The position numbers and the translations under genes were made by a program. A stretch of 64,000 nucleotides of DNA from assembly GCA_000611775.1 (NCBI GenBank), contig KK106984.1, forward strand, positions 1,022,364 to 1,086,363. The letters are read 5' to 3'. Source of the stretch: Umbilicaria muhlenbergii (taxonomy: Eukaryota > Ascomycota > Lecanoromycetes > Umbilicariales > Umbilicariaceae). The notes under the pieces were generated by a model. The model searched no databases. It was not told the origin of the DNA and saw only the letters and a list, made by a program, of their open reading frames with translations. Of the stretch, positions 1 to 11,676 are shown one piece after another (within the stretch, counting starts at the first letter, position 1; each line of letters begins with the position of its first letter).

Positions 1-43
1 TTAACCCTTCAAATCCTGGCGACGTTGTTTGACAGTCGTATAG

Positions 44-1200
44 TTACATGTTTGATGAGCCGTCCTCATACCTCGACGTCAAGCAGCGTCTCAACGCCGC
101 CAGGACCATTCGTGATCTGCTCAGACCCGATGACTATGTCATTGTGGTTGAGCACGACTTATCAGTCCTGGATTATCTCTCTGATTTCATTTGCGTACTC
201 TACGGCAAGCCTGCAGTCTATGGTGTCGTGACACTCCCCGCATCCGTCCGCGAAGGTATCAACATCTTTCTTGATGGCAACATCCCAACCGAGAATTTGC
301 GTTTCCGCGAGGAATCCTTGACTTTCAGAATTGCGGAGGCCGGTGATGAATTTATGGTTGATAAGGCCCACGCCTATAGCTACCCGGCTATGCAGAAGAC
401 TCTTGGAGGTTTCCACTTGACCATTGAACCAGGCCAGTTCACAGACTCCGAAATTATCGTCATGATGGGCGAGAATGGAACGGGCAAGACCACCTTTTGT
501 AGGATGCTTGCCGGCGCCGAGAAGCCTGACGGCACCAAGTCTGTGCCGAAAATGAACATTTCAATGAAACCGCAAAAGATCACCCCCAAATTTCAGGGCA
601 CCGTGCGTCAGCTATTCTTCAAGAAAATCAAGGCGGCCTTCCTAAGTCCGCAATTCCAGACAGACGTTTACAAGCCACTCAAGCTTGACGATTTCATCGA
701 CCAGGAAGTCCAGAATCTCTCTGGAGGAGAATTGCAGCGTGTTGCTATTGTACTTGCTTTGGGCATTCCCGCAGACATCTACCTCATCGACGAGCCAAGC
801 GCCTACCTCGACTCCGAACAACGTATTGTGGCTGCCCGTGTCATCAAGCGTTTCATCATGCATGCAAAGAAGACGGCTTTCATTGTTGAGCACGATTTTA
901 TCATGGCCACCTATCTCGCAGACCGAGTCATCGTATTCGATGGGCAGCCTTCAGTGAACTCGAGAGCAAATGCGCCAGAGGGGCTGCTGACTGGATGCAA
1001 CAAGTTCCTGAAGAACCTTGATGTCACGTTTAGGCGAGATCCCAATAGCTTTAGACCTAGGATCAACAAGTACAACAGCCAGTTGGATCAGGAACAGAAG
1101 CTGAATGGGAATTACGTAAGTCTTTCATCGCCTTCCTTTCCACTACATAATCAAGTCCTGACATAAGCTCTTTCAGTTCTTCCTGGAAGATGAGAGTTAA
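44..1200 (+). CDS. RLI1: ABCE1-type ribosome-recycling ATPase, 3' part
   Basis: Exons 44-1115 and 1177-1200; the 5' part lies before the window, and positions 1-43 look like the end of an intron (tatag at 39-43). Visible are the Walker B/D-loop of the first ATPase domain (FDEPSSYLD), its H-loop (VEHDL), then the whole second domain: Walker [10 protein letters not shown], signature LSGGELQR, Walker [13 protein letters not shown] and H-loop VEHDF. The C-terminus [15 protein letters not shown] is the family's conserved tail, completed after the last intron by FFLEDES and a stop. Rli1/ABCE1 is a cytosolic iron-sulfur protein that splits ribosomes after termination and works in initiation and ribosome export; its N-terminal Fe-S domain is outside the window. 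Convergent with PRP40. Confidence 0.96.
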
Positions 1201-1879
1201 AATGGGCGTTCCGGAAGATTCATATGGAAATCGTGGCGGATCATTGGACGAAGGCGTTGTAGCAGCCACTGGCGTTTGTAAAAGCGCCGGAAAGCGAAGC
1301 GCAGGTCTCCCTGAGGACGAGACATGCTCCGACGACGATGACGACGAAGACGATATACCCCTCCCGCAGCAGTCCACCCCCTGTCAACCGAGCTCTACCC
1401 ATGCATCCGAGGAGATCGCGCAGCGCGCTCCGATGATGTCGAGCGTAAGAGTTAGTGCTGGGTCAAGCTAGGTGACTGCCGTCATGTTCTCATCACGCCT
1501 ACTGGGATATAATCGCTGTCATGCATGGTTCCGTAACAGCTTTCAAATTATCTAGATCACGCTTCATCTTGGCATGCTATCCTAGCATATGACCTCTCAA
1601 CTAGAGGTAGAAAGTAGAAACACGCAGGTCTTGACCAGTATCCGAAAACGTTCCGCTGAGGAACTGACATGATACTACGGTATCACCTCGCGGATTCAGA
1701 ATGCTTGACTCAAGAGGAATTCACATACCATTAATGATGACTGCCATGAAACAGTAGTACGCGCTCACACTCTAACCACGTTCTGCCCAAGTCGAAGAAT
1801 CGAACTCTGCTCCTGGAGCGCAAGTAGCTGCTCGTCCATCTTCCACGAGTAATACTGACCTTCATCTGTCCGCTACCCC
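1201..1879. other. Intergenic, convergent 3' ends
   Basis: 679 bp between the stops of RLI1 (+) and PRP40 (-). It should hold both 3' UTRs and terminators. A short acidic open frame (about 1190-1471, with a run of Asp/Glu) overlaps the RLI1 stop and has no recognisable domain; I take it as chance. Confidence 0.6.
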
Positions 1880-4342
1880 TTAATCCTCCTCCACCATCTC
1901 GCCTTCTTCACTTCCCGAGTGCACGGCGGGATCCTCCTTCACCGGCGCAGACACAACAGGAGTCCTAGATTTACGTCTCACGGGCGGGGTACGCTCACGA
2001 GGTGTCCTCTCCCTCCTGCTCCTCTTGCTATCCCTCCCCACGCTCTCGCCGTCACTGTCTGGGCCCCTCCTCCTTCGCCCGCTTCCGCCCCTCCCGCCTT
2101 CACTGCCCCTCCCTTCACCATAATCCAGCTCGTCACGACTGCCTCTCGGATCGCCACGCGTGCGATATAGACGCTCACGCTCTTCTTCGCGCTCCCGCCG
2201 CTCGCGATCGTAGTGGCTCAAGCGTGGCTCGGCGTGGCGGCTAGAGAGGCGTTCGTGTCGGTCGCGGTCGGGGTGGTCACGAGGCGGCGGGGATAGACCT
2301 GTGGTGCGAGATTTGCCGTACTGGCGCTCCCGATCTGCTTGTGCTTTGCGACGATCGGCTTCGTAAGCGTCAGGTTCGGGGGTACGGCTTGGCCGGCCTG
2401 TGACGCGCCGACTGCTTGTTGGGCGGTGATGCGAAGAAGTACCATTGCGGCCATCGCGATCGCGGTCACGGTCACGCTCGCGGTCACGCTTGGTGCTTCG
2501 GTCCTTCTCACGCTCTTTCTCGGCATCCTCCTCTTTCTCCTTTAGGCGACGAAGTACCTTGTCGAAGGCTTGTCGGCGTAGGTCTTCGGACTCAAGAGCC
2601 TTGAATTCCTCGAAATTCGCTACGAGCGGACGAACGGACTCCCAGGTTGAAGCGGCAAGTACTGGAGGGTTATCGAGATGCTTGATCTTGGAGCGCAGCG
2701 CATCGACAAGGCGGCGCTGTTGACGCTCTGAGGCATGCTTATCATCTTCCGTGCGGCGAAGTACTTTCTCGAGCAGACGATTAAAGATCAGTGTAAGAGT
2801 CTCGGTAGGAATAGTGGCGGTACGGCGGTCAGTTGACATTAGACCAAGGAAATCCTGTAGCGTAGTTTTGGGAGTAATCTCATAACGCTTGTCTTCCAGA
2901 ACATCATATACCTCGTTTCTGATGAGTCGAAGAGCACGCTCTTCTTCCTCAACCATATCCCAGAAGAGATCAAGGGGAGTTGATCCTGACTGACCAAGAA
3001 GGGCTATATACCGTGGATCTTGAGCAATCTCTGGTAACACCTGCATCCATTTTGTTCCTGCTTTGATCTTACCAGTTGCTTTTAGCTCAGCAAGCAAAGC
3101 TATGAATCGGTCTCTGTTCTGTCTCTCCTTCCGTGCTTTCGAGTTTTTCTCATGCTGGCGTTCGTCATTGAAGGTACGTTCGAGCGACTTGATATGATTC
3201 TCGAAAGCAGTCAAAATGTCTGATTTGCTAAGGGATTTGAACTTGTCGTCACCTTGAAATCGCTCATTCGATTGGATGATACCATGCGCTTCAGACCACC
3301 GCGTGTACGGCTCAAGGTTGAGCGCCTTCAGTATGCCTACAAGCTCGTCCATTGCAGATTTTCGGGTAATGGCTTCGCGCTCGACGTTGGATTTCTTAAG
3401 CTCGATGATATACTCCTCGAACAGCTGACGCCGCTCATTATCATCGTTGGTAGATCTGAAAATGGTCTCGCCTTCAATGATTGGTCTGGCCGTTTTCCAC
3501 CGAGTATAGTGTTTGATCTCTGGGTGACTTCTCAGCATGGTACCAAAATCAGCGCGGAGCTTGGCAAGCCTCTCTTTCGCGCGATCCTTTTCCTGCATGC
3601 GAACCTCCACTGCATACTTCTCAAACGCTGCTTTGCGGTCTTTAGGGTCTTTCAATGCTCGATATTGCGGGTCCTTGATTGTAGCTCGCATGGTCTGCTC
3701 CCATGTCCAGTCTGGTTGTACATTCGAACGTCGGAGAAGCTTGATGAACGCAGCTTCGCCTTCTTCGAATGTAGAGTAATCGGGGTCTGTCTGTTGTGTT
3801 CCGAAAGCACTGACACTGGATCCATTCGTCTGGCCATAACCGATCTGGCGATCCGAACCTACACGTTCACCATAATCGTCCCTATCACGAGGTTGGGAAT
3901 AAGAGGAAAAGGAGCTCGTTCCGCCCGCAACAAATTGTTGAACCCTACGACATTTTAGCACACGGGAGGCAGCGGCAGTGAATCAGGGCATCTTACGGTG
4001 CAGCTGGCCTGGGAGCAGGCTGACTCTGTGCAAGCGCATTTTTGTATACCTCCGGCATTTCCCAAGAACTCGTCTTGGTCTCGGTGTTGTACCAATACTT
4101 CTTTCCCCCTTCTGCGGTATACTCCTTCCATGGTTGATTTGCCAGGGCTCGCTATATGCTGTCAGCTGGTGAAGTGATGCTACAGCCGCTGAAGGACTTA
4201 CTTCGGCCGGACTCATGAGCTCTAATGGCTTCGTCCATTGCGTGACCTTGGTCACGGTATTGTAGTAGTACACGCGGCCATCGTTGTTACGAGCCTCTTG
4301 CCACTGACCTGGAGGCCCGGCGACACCATTAATGCCGTTCAT
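1880..4342 (-). CDS. PRP40: U1 snRNP splicing factor Prp40 (WW-WW-FF)
   Basis: Exons 4342-4202, 4151-3997 and 3944-1880; joined frame 786 aa. Two WW domains lie near residues 14-40 (WQEARNNDGRVYYYN) and 54-82 (PWKEYTAEGGKKYWYN). Several FF domains follow from about residue 130 (for example AAFIKLLRRSNVQPDWTWEQ). The last ~200 residues are a charged Arg/Asp/Glu/Ser-rich tail typical of splicing factors. The second WW domain exists only after removing the first intron, which supports the model. Prp40 bridges the 5' and 3' ends of introns in the commitment complex: WW domains bind proline-rich BBP/SF1 and Prp8, FF domains bind other U1/U5 proteins. It acts in the nucleus. Divergent from TRS65, with 325 bp between the start codons. 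Confidence 0.93.
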
Positions 4343-4667
4343 CGCTGCGCGTTTCGGGAGTCCTAGAGGGGATTAACGACCCGTATTGGTCGCAGACTGA
4401 GATGGAGAGGTGAGCTTCAGAAAATGAGATTCGCTTCAACACAGAACGGAAATTGCCGAAAGTCAAACGAGGTAAACTCTCCGACTCTGTCACGTCTGTC
4501 AAACAGCGACATGGTTCTTCCTTGAACTCCGAGAAAGAAAGCTAAGGTATACATCTTCCCTCACATCAACGATGTTAACTGTCACTTTTGGACGGATGCA
4601 TGGTACGCTTAAAACTTGATTAATATGCCGATGCGTATCAATCGCTTGGAACTGTATTGCAACAGCA
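4343..4667. promoter_or_regulatory. Divergent promoter PRP40 / TRS65
   Basis: 325 bp between two outward-facing start codons. It must contain both promoters and 5' UTRs. I see no clear TATA box or named operator. Confidence 0.5.
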
Positions 4668-6665
4668 ATGGCGGATGAAGAGGACAACCAAGCTCTAGAG
4701 AGCAGTTTAGACTTCACAAAGGCCTCAGCCCTTGATATCCTTGTCCCTGACGCATCGAATCTTGACATCGAGAAGGCTCTCAGCTCCGCTGAAGCCGAGG
4801 GGCTAGTCGACCATTCTAGTCTGGTCCCCGCCATTGCACAGAGGCGTGTTTTATTCTTTGGTGAGCCTATATTAGTCGAGAGTTACAGCTCAGTATCTTA
4901 CTCATTCATAGGTGATTTACAGATGAAATAATCTCAATTTATATTGTGCTCCGGACGGTATACCACGATGAGCCACAGTTAAAGCTGGATATCTCAAGGC
5001 TGGCGGTTAGCCTTGAGGTCCATGCCATCAATTCTCCGCCAAACGCTCCAGGTAGACACCATGCACAGCATGTAAATGGCGCAGGCCAGGCCAAAGATCA
5101 GAATAGAGATGTCCTATGGTCTGGTTCCATCAATACTTCTGATGACCCTATCGTTGTTGTCCAAGGATCAGACAATGAAGAGAAGCGGCCCCAAGTCTAT
5201 GTATTTTGGAAGCTAACAGTTCTTTTGAGTCAGTCATCGTTTACGCTCTGTGCATGGTAAATGAGTGCTAATGAAGTATAGGCCGCCCAAAAATAAGAAT
5301 GCAAGATCCAGTGATTCTGTTCAAACCCTCTGCAACGATGCAGTCAACGCAGACGTCAAACGCAGCAAGAATTGATGATCAATATCTACCAAGCTGTGTG
5401 CCAACGTCATTGAACCTGTTGGAGTCTTTGCAGGACGATCCAGCACTGAGAGGTATTGAGCCACGCCTCTCGGTGCTCAGAGTGTCACAAGTCACGTACA
5501 TTGCGCAACATAGCAAGTCTCAAACTCGACCTTTGACTCAAATTGCACAAAGAGCATTCCCTGCAATGCCAGCACTCAGCGCAAGGATACGGTACACTAG
5601 GTCAAATGTCAATTCAAGTCAGCCTACAGTAATTGCATCTCTCGATATTGAAACTGCTCCATTCCTGGAGTCTGAGATCAGCCTCGAGAAGGTACAAACA
5701 CGGATGGCAGAAGGCTCCGCCGAGGATCTCGCAGCGGGCCATACCGTCAGCCTGCCTATGAGATGCCAGCCTCGAGACGCCACCGTCTTTCTCTATCGCC
5801 TTGTCCCCTTCGACAGCATTGCGGGTCAGCCGATTGCTACCTCAAACGCAAGGACACTTGATATAATGATAAGCGCCACTGTGCTGTTGTCTTCGAAATG
5901 TTGTCCACATATCGAAATGCGATGGAGAACAGCGGTAGATTTCTCGACTCCATTGAATCCGAGCTATGGAGCGCCAGGGCAGTCCCTGCAACGCAACAAT
6001 CGTCCTGCGAGTCTTCCAGTTCCATCCCCTAACGACAGCAAATTTTTAGCGTCAGCGCCAGCGCAGGCGGCCGAACTACCAAATACTGCGGAAGCAGCAC
6101 CCAATGGGCACGGATCCACCCCAATAACCGACCTTGGAATCACCGTGACCTTTACCGGGCCCAAAGAAGTTAATGTGGGAAAGCCATTCCGCTGGGACGT
6201 CTTCGTAGTGAACCGGTCGAGTCATCCCCGAAAACTAGCTTTAATGGTCATCTCGAAGCGCAGGAGGGGTGACACACGTAACAAACACTTGTCAAAAGGA
6301 TCTTCGTCATCAGCTGGTGGTAGCAAAGACGGAACAATCGCTGACGCTGTGGTTGATGAGAATTTTCTCTATGCCATGCAGAAGAATGCCACTATGGACC
6401 CGGCGCAGCTAGTGAATCTGAGCACGGATTCGAGGATAGGGTAAGCCCTCAAGAATAGAAACCTAGCGTTGACCGAAGTCACTAACCTCTTAGCAGGCCT
6501 CTGAGCCCAGGGTCGTGCCACTCGTCAGAACTGAAGTTCTTGCCTTTGGCCAAGGGCGTCCTGAGTGTTGAAGCGATCCGAATCATTGATACCGTGTCGA
6601 ATGTAAGCATAGACGTCCGAGATTTGCCTGACATAGTAGCAACAGAGCTACCGGTAGCTGAGTAG
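4668..6665 (+). CDS. TRS65: TRAPP II subunit Trs65-like
   Basis: Exons 4668-4860, 4923-5228, 5282-6440 and 6497-6665; 608 aa. The frame is continuous across all three introns. Recognised from the N-terminal segment RRVLFFDEIISIYIVLRTVY, the SRPKIRMQDPVILFKPSA block, and the C-terminal immunoglobulin-like part (ITVTFTGPKEVNVGKPF) ending in ELKFLPLAKGVLSVEAIRI and VDIRDLPDIVA-type sequence. Trs65 belongs to the TRAPP II complex, the exchange factor for Ypt31/32-type Rab GTPases at the late Golgi. The last intron ends in a tandem acceptor, ttagcag, so splicing can add or drop one arginine; both forms stay in frame. The residue spacing fits fungal Trs65, though this is by memory, not a search. 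Confidence 0.8.
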
Positions 6666-7517
6666 ACTCTAGTAGAATAAATCAAATATCTAGACTTGGA
6701 GCTGCTGTCATAGGAAGTAAAAAATGTCCAGGACCTCTGTCATAAGTGCCAAAACATAGGTCATAGGACCTTCGATACCTCGGACGGACACGACTGAGGT
6801 ATTTAATCAAAACACCAACTAGAATGTAATTTAGATGTATATAAATACATGTAGTTAGCAATGCTTGTAATGTACTGGACGCTTATTAAAAGAATCACTT
6901 TCATCGTAGGGCATACAAAGTGAAACGTCCATACCTTAGTGATCGACGGGCACTCCGGAACGCGCAGCCGGGCGGCGCTTATTTGACGCCTTGTTTGCGT
7001 GGCATGCGGACAGATCCTAACTTATTCTGAGCCACACATTCCTTCTTCCACCTGGTCTTCGACTGTATCACTGCTCTTTGCTGGCCTTTGTTCTTCTTCA
7101 TCGTTCTTTCGAGACCATTTCACTGTCGTAAAAGTGGCTACCCAAATCGAATCTGCTTGAAGCAGGACTCGCGGTCGCTATCTTGCACCCCCCGGTCTCA
7201 GCTGTTCGCCACGGCGAACCTTTCTCCAACGTCCACCTAACCTTATCACCCACGTCAGCATGATCGAGATCTCACGACGCAGGATGATGAGTGCCCTCAA
7301 CTCCAGATACATTTACGGCAAAATTGTATGCGCCCACCTATATGCTTGCCTGCGTGCCTTCCGTTTTCGCAATGAGATCATAACTCCACATTAATCCCGT
7401 GCAACATTCACTTTCTCTTGGCGACCACCTTAGAAAGGGATGTGATAAGTGCAACAGAGCTGACAGTCTGAACTACCCAACTAGCCTCTCGTTCATGCTA
7501 TTGTGTTCATCATCGAA
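6666..7517. other. Intergenic; promoter side of Mpv17-like gene
   Basis: 852 bp. Positions 7030-7130 are pyrimidine-rich, as often seen at fungal transcription starts. An ATG near 7261 is followed by a short open stretch and a gtatgc donor-like site, which could be part of a spliced 5' UTR, but it does not join to the protein convincingly. The motif gtcata recurs several times at 6705-6770. Nothing else recognised. Confidence 0.4.
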
Positions 7518-8450
7518 ATGGCCATCACCTCGAGGCTAATAGCCAAGTACAGCTCCTACTATGCAGACAAACCAGGTATGTTTTGGATACAAAGGCTGAA
7601 TGAGTCTGGAAGAACTATCATTGATGGATGACACCAGTCTTGACTATTATGATCACGAACGCCGTAAGCCTCCACATATCGTCTTTTCAGGCACAGAATG
7701 CCTTTGGCGCAAGGGAAGAGATGGGCAGCTGATTGAAATGGCACAATAGGTTTTAGGAGGCATCGCAGATACACTCGCCCAGACAATGACCGCATTGCGA
7801 ATGAAGCAATTACGGGACCCCAATGGAAAAGACAACTTTGTGTCAATCGAGATACAAGAGATGGATAAAAGGGGCTTGTTCCCTGCCAGCGAACTTATGC
7901 CCCTTTCGAAAAACTTGCCGCCACCCTTCGATTTCGAGAGGCTAACACGATTCATGGCCTACGGCTTTTTGATGTCACCAGTGCAGTACAAGTGGTACTC
8001 CTTCCTGAATAGATCTTTTCCGATCACTAAGCAAAGCGGTACTGCGCCAGCACTGAAAAGGGTGGCCTTTGACCAGCTGATGTTCGCACCCATTGGTACG
8101 CATTTCCAGTCGGAGCAAAATATAGAGAGAAATACTAATATGCAGGCAGGCTTGGCATGCTTTTTTACATTCATGACCGTTGCAGAAGGTGGAGGGAGGC
8201 GTGCGGTGGCACGGAAATTCCAGGATGTCTACCTGCCGGCACTGAAGGCTAACTTCATGCTATGGCCAGCTGTGCAGATCCTCAACTTCAGAGTTATCCC
8301 TTTGCAGTTCCAAATCGTAAGCTTGTCCAACTTCGCCGCATCTCGAGTGGTTTAAGTCACTAACACTCACCTTCTTAGCCCTTCGTTTCTACCGTCGGAA
8401 TTGCCTGGACAGTCTATCTATCACTGACCAACTCTGCCGACGAGGCTTGA
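7518..8450 (+). CDS. Mpv17/PMP22 family membrane protein
   Basis: Exons 7518-7575, 7638-7663, 7750-8316 and 8379-8450; 240 aa. The start MAITSRLIAKYSSYYADKP runs over two small introns into VLTIMITNAVLGGIADTLAQ, the family's first hydrophobic segment. Then come FMAYGFLMSPVQYKWYSFLNR (family hallmark with conserved G, P and W), the DQLMFAPIG segment, and the C-terminal LKANFMLWPAVQILNFRVIPLQFQ block, which ends after the last intron in PFVSTVGIAWTVYLSL. Members have four membrane segments and sit in the mitochondrial inner membrane (Sym1/Mpv17) or peroxisomal membrane (PMP22/Woronin-body sorting). A charged insertion after segment 1 (about residues 50-80) makes it longer than Sym1, so I cannot say which organelle it serves. 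The last exons are needed for the family's C-terminal motif, which supports them. Confidence 0.87.
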
Positions 8451-9126
8451 AAGCACCACGGCTCACTGTACTCACATGCCATGTTGATTTGAGCGTTTCA
8501 ATGAGCGTGCACGAACACACGGAACCGGAGTTCATAACAAGAAGGAGTCTTTGCATTGTAGCAAGGGTTGTGGATGCTTTTCGGTGCTCAGGCGTTTCGT
8601 TCCCCTCACGGCGTTGGTGCCTTTTGCTCGGTACTGGAAGCCATTTTGGTGCTGGTCGCTTTTTCTTGGCTCTCTAGGCTCTTATGGCGCTATATACGTT
8701 AGCCACTGCTCGAGTATCAGCAATAGAGAGCCTGTTCCAATGGATTGCCTCCCGCGTGTCGTACGTTATGATGTGACGTCACGCAATATCTTATCGTCGC
8801 TGTGTTCACCCTTCGAGTTCGTTGCTTTTGCTGGGATAGCATACTTTCCAAGGGATAGTGTTGATCGACTACTCAAGGTTATGTTTTCAGATATGACTTC
8901 CTTTGCGGCTCCTAAGTTCGGTCTCCGAAGCCAAGGACTTTTGCGTCACTACTATCACCCCACCAAAACCAAATTCTACCCCACTAAAGCTCTCAACTCT
9001 CAAACGGCTGACCACAACAACCTACAAGTCATCATCAAACTCAATTGCCGGCGTTAACAACATTGTAACCTCTGCGTTACCTCTTACCTAAAGCTCATCT
9101 ATATATCCAGCCAAACTTTGTCTAAG
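8451..9126. promoter_or_regulatory. PGK1 upstream region
   Basis: 676 bp. The last ~170 bp before the PGK1 start are rich in C and A on the coding strand (many caac/ccac runs, 8955-9090), as is common for leaders of highly expressed glycolytic genes in ascomycetes. A long open frame at 8551-9057 has no recognisable product. Confidence 0.45.
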
Positions 9127-10514
9127 ATGTCGCTCTCGAACAAGCTCGCGATTACTGATGTTGATCTCAAGGGCAAGCGGGTCCTAATCCGGGTATGTAG
9201 CCAACGTTTAATGGTCAAGCAGAGCTCATACTTATTCCTGATACTATGGCTGATTTTCCAATGGCTAGGTGGACTTCAACGTCCCGTTGGACAGCGAGAA
9301 GAAAATCACTAACAACCAACGCATTGTCGGCGCCCTTCCCACCATTAAATATGCTGGTGAGCATGGCGCCAAAGCTATCATTCTCATGTCGCATCTTGGT
9401 CGCCCAGACGGAAAGAAGGTTGAGAAATACTCAATGAAGCCTATCGTCCCGGAGCTTGAGAAATTACTTGGGAAGAAAGTCATTTTCACCGATGATTGCG
9501 TGGGTAAAGAGGTGGAGGAGACGGTCAACAAGGCCAGTGATGGGCAGATTTTACTGCTGGAGAACCTACGATTCCACCCTGAGGAGGAAGGCAGCAGTAA
9601 GGATGCGGAGGGTAAGAAGGTCAAGGCGGATAAGGCGAAAGTTGAGGAGTTCAGGAAGGGGTTGACAGCTTTGGGGGATGTCTACATCAGTGAGCTGGAT
9701 GCCACACGCGCTCCTGGATGGCGAAGAGTGCTAATACCTCTTGCAAGATGACGCATTCGGCACAGCTCATCGCGCTCACAGCTCCATGGTCGGCGTCGAG
9801 CTACCGCAGAAGGCGTCAGGGTTCCTGATGAAGAAGGAGCTGGATTACTTTGCGCAAGCACTCGAGAACCCACAGCGACCATTCTTGGCTATCCTCGGTG
9901 GCGCGAAGGTGTCTGATAAAATCCAGCTGATCGACAACCTACTCACGAAGGTCAACAGCCTAATCATTTGTGGCGGCATGGCCTTTACGTTCAAGAAAAC
10001 ACTGGAGAACGTCAAAATCGGAAACAGCTTGTTCGACGAGGCAGGTAGCAAGACTGTGGGAGATCTTATGGAGAAAGCCAAGAAGAACAATGTCAAGATC
10101 GTGCTACCCTGCGATTACGTTACCGCGGACAAGTTCGACAAGGACGCAAAGATGGGCTATGCTACCGATGAAGACGGTATTCCAGACGGATGGATGGGCT
10201 TGGACTCCGGCGAAAAGAGCATAGAGCTCTACAAGAAGACGATTTCGGAAGCTAAGACCATCCTCTGGAACGGACCACCCGGTGTCTTTGAGTTCGATGC
10301 ATTTGCCAAGGGCACCAAAGCCACCCTCGACGCTACTGTTGAGGCGGCCCAGAATGGCAAGATTGTCATCATTGGTGGTGGAGACACCGCGACCGTGGCT
10401 GCGAAATATGGCGTTGAGGATAAGCTCAGCCACGTCTCGACGGGCGGTGGGGCATCGTTGGAGCTGTTGGAGGGTAAGGATCTACCTGGCGTATCCGCGC
10501 TGTCGAGTAAGTAG
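9127..10514 (+). CDS. PGK1: Phosphoglycerate kinase
   Basis: Exons 9127-9192, 9269-9689 and 9748-10514; 417 aa, the normal length. It transfers phosphate between 1,3-bisphosphoglycerate and ADP in cytosolic glycolysis. Seen: N-terminal [29 protein letters not shown] (across intron 1), substrate loop [26 protein letters not shown] (across intron 2), hinge and ADP-binding GGAKVSDK, and C-terminal [15 protein letters not shown] and [17 protein letters not shown]. The start at 9127 gives the usual fungal N-terminus; there is one more ATG-less open stretch upstream that I exclude. Both introns split family motifs exactly, so the model is firm. Confidence 0.98.
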
Positions 10515-10813
10515 GCTACGGGGTTTAGGGGCGGTTCTGCCCCGCTGTGCCAGGTCCTGATGGCTGCAAGGAAACAGTTCGAAGCTGTGAAACGGCCTCC
10601 TCCAGCAATAGCAGAAATCTGAATGAGACAGCCGTAACTGTGGATAGAATTGGTCCTATACACTTGCGAGTGTCTCTAGATATTTCAGAGGGAGTCACCG
10701 GGTGCACTGCTTTGAAGACTTCAATACCAGTAGAGCTCTATAGTGTGCCGTTCAAGGACACGTGCTCTTCAGTCGCCCAAACGCCTGCTATCGTAGACCC
10801 AGAACCCTCGGCC
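10515..10813. other. Intergenic, convergent 3' ends PGK1 / SEM1
   Basis: 299 bp between two convergent stop codons. It should hold both 3' UTRs; no further feature seen. Confidence 0.4.
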
Positions 10814-11253
10814 TTACTTATTCGCTTTCACCTTCTTCAGCTCCTCCCTACAGCCATGTGTGTCAGCCCCAAAACACCCCTATGTCCTACCGCCCTGCCT
10901 TCTCAGCAAGATGCACTCACTTCAGCTGTTTTGAAAAATCCTCGCTCGTGTCATCATCGTCCCAGCTTTCCTCCCACAAATGCGTGTTGCCCCCAGGTAT
11001 CTCGGCGTCTTCTTGCGGCCAGTCTGATAGGTTACCCTTGTAATCAGTCATCATGTTCGCTGTCTACCCCAAATCCCAGACTCCACCAGGCGAGCTCAAA
11101 GACGTTCGTACCTTCGACTGGGAAATCCTCGAACTCATCATCCTCTTCTAGCGCGGCGGCTGGCTTCTGCTGGTCTTTGAGCGTCTCGCCAGATTTCTCG
11201 TCGCCGACGACGGCTTTCGTTGTGGCTGTTGACCCTTGGGCGGAGGCGGACAT
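10814..11253 (-). CDS. SEM1: Proteasome lid / TREX-2 subunit Sem1 (DSS1)
   Basis: Exons 11253-11112, 11023-10921 and 10847-10814; 92 aa. After splicing the protein carries the two acidic binding sites of the family: EDDEFEDFPVEDW and LWEESWDDDDTSEDFSKQL, ending in KEELKKVKANK. It is a small disordered acidic protein of the 26S proteasome lid; it also binds BRCA2-type recombination proteins, TREX-2 mRNA export complexes and others. The first intron's acceptor was placed at the second AG (tatcag) because the first one leads directly to a stop. Divergent from IML2 with 423 bp between starts. Confidence 0.95.
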
Positions 11254-11676
11254 GGTGAGGTTACGGGGTTGGAAAGGGAGGTGGAGATGGTATATGGCGT
11301 GTGTGCCTGAGGATGTCTTTGAGCGCCAAGGGCTTCCTTGAAGCGGCGGCGGTAGTACGAAGGAGCTTATTTTGTGCAGCGTTTATGCAGATGTCGTTGG
11401 AGACCTTCGGCGCCGTCTCGCCCTCGAAGCTTTCCGTCCCGGCTTGGCACGCGAGGCACAATCGATGACGGGCATGACGCACGAGTCCGCTTCTGTTCGG
11501 TCCATTTGCCCTCACACGACCTGCTGTTCAAGAGCATTGTATCTTGCTTGCAAAGCTCATGCCACGTCGTTCACTCTTTTGAAGCTTCTCTGTGAATTTG
11601 TCACGTCTTTAGTGCATAGCCTTGCTCACTGCGGAACGCAAGCGTCAAGACTCTGCCAGGTGGCTGTTAGGGCACG
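11254..11676. promoter_or_regulatory. Divergent promoter SEM1 / IML2
   Basis: 423 bp between two outward-facing starts. Several unsupported open frames cross it. No clear promoter motif recognised. Confidence 0.4.

Noticed and set aside
1190-1471. Small acidic protein after RLI1
   Set aside because: Overlaps the RLI1 last exon and 3' UTR; no domain and no splice support.
8551-9057. 168-codon frame upstream of PGK1
   Set aside because: Lies in the promoter of a highly expressed gene; composition and sequence not protein-like.
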